Translations under genes and position numbers: made by a program
The notes under the pieces: model-generated
The model's database searches: none
What the model saw: only the letters and a program-made list of their open reading frames with translations
What the model was told of the DNA's origin: nothing
Shown: piece after piece, positions 55,361-64,000 of the stretch
Layout of the letters: each line of letters opens with the position of its first letter
Numbering within the stretch: the stretch's first letter is position 1
Assembly (NCBI RefSeq): GCF_029852145.1
Contig: NC_079974.1
Span: 11,099,041-11,163,040 of the forward strand
DNA length: 64,000 nucleotides
Direction: 5' to 3'
Source: Microplitis mediator
Lineage: Eukaryota; Arthropoda; Insecta; Hymenoptera; Braconidae

Positions 55361-57440
55361 TGTTGCGTAATCACACCTACATTTAAATTCAAACGAGTTG
55401 CACTTCCAGCAGATGGAGGCAGCACCTACCGGGGCCTAGTGTCTGTAAATTTAAAACTTGGCCAGCGCAGTGCGACGCATGTGCATTGATTGTTTCCTAC
55501 CTCGTGTCGAGGAGACCGACGCCATCATTTTTTGTTTATATACTGTGAGGAACATGGCAGTGGACCATGACACCACAGTATTTTGTTTTTGTTTTTTTGT
55601 TTTGTTACGATTATTATTTTTGTTTCGTATTCTCTATGAGTACGATTATTACTATTACTATTACTACCGTTATTATTATGATAATTAATTACATTTATTA
55701 CTATTGTTAGTATTATATATTCTTTCATTATGATTAAATGATTCTTTAAAAAATTATTAGTTAGTTACTTGCGTAAGACGAATATTATTATAAACATGTA
55801 TTATTTTTTATTTTGATTTATTATTTCCGTGATTAAAATTGTTATCAGCGACGGTTCAGTTTAAATGAATGTTGGAATGAGAGTGAACGTCGAGAGTTCA
55901 CCATCGCTGCGATAGAGGGCCGACAAGGTCGACGTTGGTTCGCTGGTGGCAACTACCGTCGAACTGATAAAAGCGAATTAGTGAGCCGATAATTTTTGTT
56001 CTAAGGAAGAACAAAAATCGAGTTTCTGCAAAGTATTATCTACTTAAATGTTATAAATTAATACTCATTAAATTTTCATTCTAAGTCCGAAGGAAATTTA
56101 GAATAGAAAATAATTTATGATAAATTAAATCTTCTGTTTGAATGTCATGGGCCTAAGTCCCGGCGAGAATTTGTACGAAAATATAATTTGTTGTGGAAAA
56201 TTATGAATTGTCTGAATGAAAATAAATATTTCACAGCGAAAATTAATCGGGACTTAGAATGAATCGGTGAGTTTTCGAAGTTCCACGGCACACGATAGGT
56301 GGCGATGTTGGGCAAATAATTTTCGCTGATAGATCAATAAGGTTGAGGTGATAAAGCCGAAAAATTATTCACCGTTGGGCAACTTTTCTCTGGGTTTAAT
56401 TCCTCGACGGGAGTCTTCTAGACGAGGAATTAAAGAGGGTCCACTCTACCTGGCGCGGACTACGACACAGGTAAGTGAACAGTTTCACCCACGACGAAAA
56501 GGCAACTCCCCACCTGGAGGCCTTCAGCCAAACGGTGGTAGGCAATCACAACCGAGTAGGTGGGGTGAGGTGGATTTTATTCGCTCTCCCCTCGGGTAAC
56601 GCGGAATAGGGCCTGCGGGGCGGCACTAGCTACCCGTCAGGAAACGGGGACAGAGGGCCGAGAAGGGGAGCTTAGCAACGCGATTTGGGAAAACGTTTTG
56701 TACCGACGGCGGTAACGGAGAATTGTAACGCCGTGTATGAGTGGGTTTTTCTTTGTTTTATTGTAATTGTACTACTGTTATTTTTATTAGAATAAAGAGG
56801 TTTTGTAATTTACTTATAGTTACTTTTGCACAATAATTTACCCTCGTTAGAATCCTGGACTCCGGCGAGCTTCACTCGAGCCGGGGGTAAGATTTGTTTA
56901 CAATCAATTAGTTAATAAAAGTACCCGTTACAATACATTCAAGTAATAACACGTGTTATATTTAATCTTATCATTTTGCGCTCATCACGAGTAAATAAAT
57001 TAAAGTAATAAATTAAAAACATTCAGTGATCATCCAGCTCCATAAAAATATAATTATTTTTATAAGTTTAGGCACAAGAGCTCATAATTAATATATATAT
57101 AAAACTCAAGAATTCACGTGATCGACGACCACGTTTCTCAAGAGGTTATTCCAACGGAAGACATCACAGGTGCCTTCTTATATTAAATATATAATTGTTA
57201 CCAGTGCTCATATAATTTAAAGACTCAATATCACAATCAATTAATAATTATTATGCTCAATATTTTAATTAAAATTAAAGTTAATTTTTGCTTGGTAGCC
57301 TCTGAAATCATGCTACCACGTGTTCATTAAATAAATTCAATTCAGTGTTATTAATTATGAGCTCATTTAATTCAATTACATTAAGTGATCATTATTATAA
57401 ACAACTCACTGAACTCAATTATTTATACATTGGTGCCATT
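55361..57440. mobile_element. BEL 3' LTR start and further LTR-type debris
   Basis: It begins TGTTGCGTAATCACACC after a purine-rich GGCGGGCGGAA. Its end is unclear. A TGTAACGCCG (about 56723) to CGTTACA (about 56934) pair suggests another small LTR-like unit with AATAAAGAGG. CATTGGTGCCATT at 57430 resembles an LTR/primer junction. The 83-codon frame at 56348 has no known domain. Confidence 0.4.
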
Positions 57441-57479
57441 AAAAAATAGTAATAAATGGTAATAAATCAATTTGAAAAG

Positions 57480-57841
57480 TTGATCAGCTTTAGAATTTGA
57501 TAAAACGCGTCGATTGCCACCTCGACCGTCTCAATCGGTTAATTCGCTTGAGAGACATTGTTGGAGAAAAAATGCTAAAAAACGTTCGAAGAGCTCGAAA
57601 ATGCATTCACAACAATTTTTTCGAGTTCAAGGAGCTCGAAATCAGGGGGAAGTTTCGGGGCTGGCCCGCAGAGTCAACCGATAGACCAATTCTTTATTTT
57701 ATAAAATCACGATTCAAAATACTCATTAGGGATAAAAAATTTTCAACTTCCCGCAAAGAAAATTTGCTTTCTCCCGTTTTTCGAAAATCGAGTTCTCATC
57801 AGATCTCGACGTTTTGAGGGCCTAAGAAGCTTTCCTGACTA

Positions 57842-57909
<68 letters not shown>

Positions 57910-58180
57910 AAACTTGAAAATTCTTTGTGAGCCGTAAAAAACTACGTTGAATCCTGCTAACCGCGTGAAAATCGGTTCATTCCTTCAAAAGTTATGGTGG
58001 CTTGAAAATTCAAGAAATAGTCTTTTATTAAACTTTTGTCAGACCTTTAAGCTTGAAGAGCTTAAAATGACACGAAAATTATATTTTTGAGCTCGGAGGG
58101 CTCAAAAACGTAAAAAGTGCAATTTTGAGCGCTCAAGTATGAAATTAGCGGGAAGTTGCTGGGATGGACTTTAGGGTCAA
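57480..58180. repeat. Dispersed repeat family A, copy 5, with long (GT)n
   Basis: CGCGTCGATTGCCACCTCGA, AACTTCCCGC, TTTTCGAAAATCGAG, CATCAGATCTCGACGTTTTG, then a (GT)n run at 57844-57908. Arms of the unit are shared with the copy at 13130-13885 in inverse orientation. Confidence 0.6.
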
Positions 58181-58199
58181 CCGTTTTCCTAATTTTCAT

Positions 58200-58590
58200 T
58201 GAACTAAATTCGAAGTTGAACAAATTAAACTTTATAAGTCAAGTGGATAATGTGATAGCTAGAGCGAAAAGTGTATTAGGTTGTACAATAAGGCTGGGAA
58301 AAGATCTCAAGCAGTTATCAACCTTAATACAACTGTATATGACTTTAGTTAGACCCATACTAGAAAATGGCACGGTGATCTGGTTACCGTATTATGCGGT
58401 ACACAATGAAAGACTGGAGGCTGTCTAGAATCTATTCATCAAGTGTATAGTCAAGCATTGTGAAGCAAAAGGTGTAGTGATGAATACTGAAGATGTGAAA
58501 GCCAGTTTGGGGACCATGAAATTATTCGAAAGACGCGTACTAACAGATTTAACCTTCTCTTTCAAGGCAGTAAACAATATGATTAGCAAT
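58200..58590 (+). pseudogene. LINE fragment (C-terminal to reverse transcriptase)
   Basis: Reads VDNVIARAKSVLGCTIRLG, LIQLYMTLVRPILENGTVIW and RRVLTDLTFSFKAVNN. This is the region after the reverse transcriptase core in Jockey/CR1-type LINEs (compare VRPILEYxxxVW). TAG at about 58426 interrupts it, where Gln is usual. No core reverse transcriptase is present, so it is a short fragment. Confidence 0.7.
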
Positions 58591-58676
58591 TTTTATGTCT
58601 ATTCAAATCATTATACAATTACGAAAAAATAATCAAGTTAAGACATTATTTTAAGACTTGTAAGAATTTAACAGTG

Positions 58677-59702
58677 TCACGATATTTAAATATCGCGGCA
58701 TCTTCGCAATAGGTCGGAGAAGGGAAACAGATGGCAGCACACGCTGCTCAGCACGTCTCACCCATTATTATTATTATCATACTACTATTATTATTATTTT
58801 ATGTATTATCTTATTTATTTACTGTGTGTTTATTATTTGTTTAATTTCCTAGGCAAAAATTGCGGCTACTGCAGTAAAAATTACTGCATTTTATACATTT
58901 ATAAATGAATTTTATAGCCGCCGGGATAAATAATTACGTATTTATTTATTTGAATTATTTGATTACTATTATTATTATTATTATTTTGGTTGGTTGACGC
59001 ATGCGCGGCAACGCAACAGTTGGCCTCAGTAAATTTATTTATTATAAATAAATTTACGGGTCTTATAAATAAAACAATGGGAGATTTATGTATAAAATTA
59101 TATTTTTAATTGGCTCTGAAATATGGGAATGGTCATTTAATGTCGAGAGTGGACAAATTACACGCCAAACAAGTCATTCATCATGTTGGTGTCGATGAGT
59201 GAATTAACATGCGACAGGTAGATTGCTCCATTGGTTAAAATGAGAAAACAGTATAAGATGGCGCCGGCCGAGGTGCCGGCATGAGACTCACGTGCTGCCA
59301 TGGTCAGACGTGGATAATCTATTGTGAGAGTAAGGTGTGCTGTTGTTGCTGATTATAAGTTTTATTGAGACGCTATTTGGGCAAATATATATACGTAAAG
59401 AGTATTGGCCATTGTGGGCATTGAAGTTGACTGAATTTTTGCAACAATCATTGTTGACAGTAAATTAATAGCCATGGAGCCTGTCAGCATTATTTATTAC
59501 GACGATGACTGTAAGTACCTTTGTGCTTTGTACATTGGCGTGTAATTTGTCCCGCGTTGGTGGCCATTCGGGTATATCTCACGTGTGAGAGAGAGAGAGA
59601 GCGTCATAAATATAGATATATTTGCGCACTTATTTGTCCTGGCGACAAACTTGAATCCAAAACTTGGAAGTAAGTTTATGCTACTGGTATTAATAATTAT
59701 CA
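58677..59702. other. Block inside the 93-bp array, promoter-like, undetermined
   Basis: It starts TGTCACGATATTTAAATATCG (with a 16-bp palindrome CGATATTTAAATATCG), is richer in GC in places (GATGGCGCCGGCCGAGGTGC at 59268), and holds a GA run at 59586-59600. It may be a solo LTR or genuine unique sequence. Confidence 0.35.
59474..59510 (+). CDS. Candidate first coding exon, unknown gene
   Basis: GCCATGGAG is a strong start context. The 12 codons MEPVSIIYYDDD plus one base lead straight into GTAAGTACC, a near-ideal splice donor. No acceptor or continuation is identified, and I do not recognise the peptide. If real, it would be a gene nested in Sirt6 intron 3. Chance agreement is quite possible for so short a stretch. 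Confidence 0.2.
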
Positions 59703-60260
59703 TATGAAAAAAATTAAATTGAGATGATATTTAAGAATTTAATAGTATTCTACAGAATAAAATATTTGAATTCTAGTTTAATTCTTCGATGTCCCCAAAA
59801 AATTATAGAATTTAGAAATTATTTTAAGATTAAAAAGTATTCTACAGAATTGAGAAATTTGAACACGATTCAAATCATATTATATCCGGAAAAGATAATC
59901 AAATTAAGACATTATTTCAAGATTTAAAGTACACAATAGAAACAGAATTTCAAATACTGGTTGAATTCTTTTATATCCTAAAAAGATAATGAAATGAAAA
60001 CATTATTTCAGGATTAAAAAATATTCAACAGAAACAAAAATTTCAAATACTGGTTAAATCCTTTGATATTCTAAAAAGATAATAAAATGAAAACATTATT
60101 TCAGGATTAAAAAGTATTCAATAGAATCAGAAATTTTAAATGCTAGTTGAATCCTTTTATATTCCAAAAAGATAATGAAATGAAAACATTATTTCAGGTT
60201 TAAAAAGTATTCAATAGAATCAGAAATTTTCAATGCTAGTTTAATTCTGTCGCATCCTAC

Positions 60261-60859
60261 TACTTCTTTCGATCATTGTGGTATTAAAAAGTATTTAATA
60301 TGATTAATCGTGAATTTTGAAACAGGATTTACAGTATTCAGCAAGATTTGAAAGTATTAACATCTGATCCTTTTGAATTCTATCAAATTCCTATTTTTAA
60401 TCAGGGATAATACTTTTTTTTTTATTTTGTCTATCTATTATTATTATTACTAAATAATGATACATCACCAAACTTATCCTTTCCGAATGTTAATTTGTCC
60501 AAAAGTTTAGCTTTAACTTCTCAATTGATTAATTTTAAAGAAAATTTTCTTCCGTATTCCCTGTTTTCGCCTTTTTAAAAAAAATAAGATTATCTGGCGT
60601 TTGATATTTTGATCATTTTATATGTTTATCACACATGTAAACACGCACTTTAACACAATATTTATTTATTTATTGCTTTAAATAGTTACATAACATTTCT
60701 AGCAAGGGGGATAAATATTCACAAACATCATTTATTCTATTTCAATATAAAATCTAAAATATAATCCCAGTATGAATAGAATAATTAAAATTAAATAATA
60801 TAATAGAATAATTCTAAATTGCATATTACGATTAGCTCTTTGGTACATGAAATCAGTAT
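60261..60859. other. Intronic stretch, nothing identified
   Basis: AT-rich, no repeats or genes recognised. Confidence 0.3.
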
Positions 60860-61671
60860 AATAACAGACAGAGTGTTCAGTCACGAGCTTAATCATTTTG
60901 AAAAGCTTCGTGTACTTTCGCTACGTACGGGAGCAGCCGAACTCGCTACTGACTTGAATGTCAGAATAGTGCCGGGTCACTCGCTATCTGGGCCCGACAC
61001 CTGCAATTTCATGCTCATGACCGTGTCAAAATGGCATGAGAACCCGTTACCAGCCGGCCAATGGAATAATTCGTCTCATATCAGCGTGCTCGGCAGCCAA
61101 TAAGGAAATTGGCTGTTAACTACTTCCGGTTGGCGCGCATTTAAGCCAATGGGAAAATTCGTCTTATGCAGCAATGCTGCCACGTCAGCACCGAGTGGAA
61201 ACACCGGCTCAACACCAGCAAGCCAGAATCGATTTCGTAGTTCGATCAGTACAAAGACAGCTATCCATCTAACCGCTTCGCTCAATATAATATATCTCTA
61301 GTGTGATATAAGTCTGAACCGCTCCGCTTAATCTCTGCTTAAATAATCTCAATAATTAGCTAGTATATCAAGGCTACTAATTATTGAGTTTATATTGATT
61401 TGTTGCTCGCGTGTTATTAATGATAAATTAATTATCGCGTCATTAACCGCTATCGACCACTTGTCGAATTTATACGCGCATTCCTTTACAGTCGCATTCG
61501 CTATCGCGTATCTTTCAGTTACATTTGCTATTCAGTAATTTTCTCACAAGTATTTAGTGTACATATTGTTAAATAAAGATCTATTCTATTATCTGTAATT
61601 TTTGTGTTAATTGTTAGTTATTGAATTAACCACACCTACACCAGAATCCCAAAGTACATTCGCTCATTTTA
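60860..61671 (+). repeat. 5' LTR of a degraded BEL-like element
   Basis: Shares an ordered series of blocks with 63660-64000: GACTTGAATGTCAGAATAGT, GGGTCACTCGC, GGTTGGCGCGCATTTAAGCC. It ends before TTTGGTCCTTCGAGCCGGAT (61675), a typical BEL LTR-leader junction. The start is approximate. AATAAAGATC near 61573 may be its polyadenylation signal. Confidence 0.6.
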
Positions 61672-61943
61672 CATTTTGGTCCTTCGAGCCGGATCTGGTG
61701 TGGGTTCAATAATTGATAATTATGACAAATTAAAAGTAAAAAAAATTGTGAGTAAAAAGTGCAGTGAAAATTGTGCATTGAAAATCGCTAAGTGCCATGG
61801 GCATTGCTGAGCACTACTAGAAGCTGCCTGTGGTGATCAATTTACCCACCGGTGTAAAAAGACATTTTATTTTCAATCGATCGAAAACTTAGCGTCGGTT
61901 TTACTTTCATCGCGTCCATTTTGTGTGCAACGTGTAGTCAAGA

Positions 61944-62164
61944 TGGCCGCCGAAGCCCAAGTCGCTCTACAGATGAACCGCATCGACACGATGCGTAATA
62001 TGTCTAACCGCTTGACCGACACCATACTCGCTACTCAAGGTGCCGCCGCTATAGATGCTGAACTCGCTTTCTTGAATGATTTGTGGACTCGCTTCAACAC
62101 AACTCATGAGAGAATTTTTGATGACATCCCAGATCTCTTGTTCCACTGCTTTAGAAAGTAGTCT
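61944..62164 (+). pseudogene. BEL-like gag, N-terminal fragment
   Basis: From MAAEAQVALQMNRIDTMRNM to FHCFRK. A helical start followed by an FLNDLWTRFNTTHERIFDD-type segment is the usual beginning of BEL/Pao gag. It stops after about 73 codons and the following 1.5 kb has no gag or pol, so most of the element is deleted or replaced. Confidence 0.6.
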
Positions 62165-62197
62165 TTGGGATCAGACATAAACTAGAGAAGAAAGTAC

Positions 62198-63275
62198 GAT
62201 GGGCCCAGACTTGGCCCAACTATGTAGAACTTTGGGCCAAGCTTGTAAGCCAGCCTTGTTAGAAGTCCCGAACGATAACACTGGGCCAAGCATAGTTGCC
62301 AGCCCTGGGTCATGCTTGCTTGCCAGACCTAGCCCATGCTTCGTTGCCGCACCTGGCCCATGCATCGACAAAACAAATAAATTTGATTAAAAAAAATTTA
62401 TTATTATTAACCAAGTAGAGTTCGTGATCATTAACGTTTAAACTATTTAAGTGAGGTAAATGATGTGAAAAAAACTCGGTGAGAATTCTGCTGAACTCTG
62501 AGCGCGAACAGTCGTCTTTCTGATTGCTGGGTCTGAACAGTAGCTACTGGAAGAACCTATTAATGTTGAACTGATACTTTTATATGACCTACTTATTCAT
62601 TTTACTAGAACTACTCGGTTTTATGAAATGTAAAGTGCAATTTAATGAATACTTCCAATTTAGAAAAAAAGTAATAATTTCGTACTATTTTTATTATAAT
62701 TACTTAATTCTTAAAAATAAAACTTATTAAATTTAATTGATGATTTATCAAGAATCCAGTTAAATTATCTTGGTCTACCACCATTATTAAAAATAATATT
62801 TATTATGAAAATTCATGAGTTATTTCTTAATTAAATTAATTTTTATAAGTAAAATATGAAACTACGGTTGTTGATTGCAAATATTAACCAACTAAAAAAT
62901 ATTTTAATTGTTAGTTGTAAATAATTTTAATCGGAATGTTAAAATATTTATTAATTGAAATTTAATTTAATTCAAGAATAAATAATTATTAATAAAATAA
63001 CTATAATAATAAGTTAATTGAATAATTAATAAAAAAAACCTGGATTTGCCAGTTCTGGCCCAAGGATGGGTGACCATAGGTATGGTCGAAGTTGGATAAT
63101 CCTACCTTGGCCCAAGCCTGGGTTACCATTGAATGGCCAAGGCTAGGTTCCCCAGTCTTGGTCCAGACTCGGATAATGATTGGGATGGTCAGGGTTGGGT
63201 ACCCAATCTTGACCCAAGCATGGGCCAATATGGGCGTGCTAAATTTAAGTTCCTCAGTGCTAGGCCAGGGAGATC
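62198..63275. repeat. Two clusters of TTGGCCCAAGC-type repeats
   Basis: Left cluster 62198-62360 and right cluster 63050-63275 are dense in TTGGCCCAAG, CTGGGYCATGC and related words in both orientations. They are separated by about 690 bp of AT-rich DNA. The layout resembles a small DNA element with subterminal arrays inserted in the BEL-like element. I cannot define terminal repeats. Confidence 0.45.
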
Positions 63276-63659
63276 CCCTTCGTTCAACTCTGGCAGCTCC
63301 TGCATGAGAATTTAAAAGCAGATCTACAGAGAGCTACGAAAGAGTTTGCCGTTTGTAATAATTAACTTTTTGTTAAAATATACATCAGTTGTAATCTAAT
63401 ATTAACAATTATCTCTCATTTTTGGATAATATTCGGATCTCAGTTCAAATTTCAACCCAATTGTATATCCTTTCACAAGTCCCGACCGTATTACAGCTGA
63501 GTATTCAAATACTTCTGGGTGAATCGACTTACAACCGATCATTTATAAACCAAGAAATAACTCCTTCACTATCTACTAGAAGGAATACATAACTCCGGAT
63601 GCACCCTCGATTATTCACTGCAAGTTTTATTACCAATCTTGGTGACGAGACCGAAAAAA

Positions 63660-64000
63660 TTTTATTCAGTCATCAGCATGCTTGTTTTAAAATGACTTCG
63701 GGTATTTTCGCTTGTCCATGAGTAGCTGAACAATCAACTGACTTCAAGGTCAGAATAGTGTGGGGTCACTCGCAATTTGGGCCCTGCACGTGCTTTCTCG
63801 TATGCATTGACGTGTCAAGCCAGCACAAGAGCTCCGTTACTAGCTGACCAATCAAAAAATTGGTAGCTAACTACTACGTGTTGGCGCGCTTTTAAGCCAA
63901 TAAAAAAATTCGCTCCGACAGACACGCTGTATACGTCACCATCGCGTGGCAACCAAGAAAGAAGACGCTGCCATTACATTCATTATCCACTGTGAAGTCA
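63660..64000 (+). repeat. 3' LTR of the degraded BEL-like element (cut by the window end)
   Basis: Aligns by eye with the 60860-61671 LTR from about CTTCGGGTATTTTCGCTTG through GGGTCACTCGCAATTTGGGC to AAGCCAATAAAAAAATTCGC, with many substitutions. The divergence implies an old insertion, or LTRs of two related elements. Confidence 0.55.

Larger units (their letters stand above)
58600..60260. repeat. 93-bp tandem array, interrupted at 58677-59702
   Basis: The unit contains AAAGATAATGAAATGAAAAC, ATTATTTCAGGATTAAAAAG and TATTCAATAGAATCAGAAAT. About six units run from 59703 to 60260, more alike toward the 3' side. One diverged unit lies at 58600-58676, so the intervening 1 kb appears to have been inserted into, or grown around by, the array. 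Confidence 0.6.

Noticed and set aside
56348..56599. 83-codon GC-rich frame as a gene
   Set aside because: Lies within LTR-type debris, has no recognisable domain and is not flanked by splice or promoter signals I can support.
47853..64000. Remaining Sirt6 exons (VSQNxDGLH block onward)
   Set aside because: Read through for the expected catalytic-His block on the plus strand without a convincing match, so they are taken to lie beyond the window.

Overview
The window is AT-rich animal nuclear DNA. It is most likely from an insect, and probably a parasitoid wasp (Hymenoptera, perhaps Braconidae). That placement rests on exon sequence that I recall as close to fly Sirt6 and on the look of the repeat families; no search was run. 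There is no bacterial, CRISPR or operon-like content.

The only host gene I can support is the 5' part of a Sirt6-type sirtuin on the + strand. Three short coding exons (2148-2213, 23773-23900, 47734-47852) join in frame with correct splice signals and intron phases 0, 2 and 1. Together they give the start of the protein, the NAD-binding GAGIS/GIPDFR block and the following conserved segment. The introns are about 21.6 kb and 23.8 kb, and the third exceeds 16 kb. Later exons must lie beyond the window.

Almost everything else is transposable-element material inside these introns. Upstream of the gene (1-1961) are two head-to-tail LTR-like units. Intron 1 holds a 4.2-kb element with 30-bp inverted ends that contains giant palindromes; tRNA-derived SINEs; two nested TA-flanked DNA elements with ACGT-motif arrays; a small MITE; a Tc1/mariner-like foldback split by two hairpin elements and a solo LTR; and a 5'-truncated non-LTR retrotransposon on the - strand. 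Intron 2 holds two LTR retrotransposons in opposite orientations that look like the CsRn1 clade of Ty3/gypsy (25721-29525 minus, 33891-38692 plus). Four palindromic hairpin elements and a solo LTR surround or separate them. It also holds a 605-bp MITE, a 141-bp-period tandem array, and an LTR-like insertion carrying a 45-bp minisatellite. Intron 3 holds a decayed, nearly full-length BEL/Pao element (about 49-55.4 kb), a LINE fragment, a 93-bp-period array, and a degraded BEL-like element with a diverged LTR pair that runs off the window end.

The most unusual signal is a clan of long self-complementary elements (about 0.9-1.8 kb, nearly all arm). They begin TTAG and end CTAA and sit in or beside (TA)n runs. 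Because they lie inside a transcribed gene, they would be copied into long hairpin RNA within the Sirt6 pre-mRNA. Boundaries of decayed elements are approximate, since no alignment could be run.
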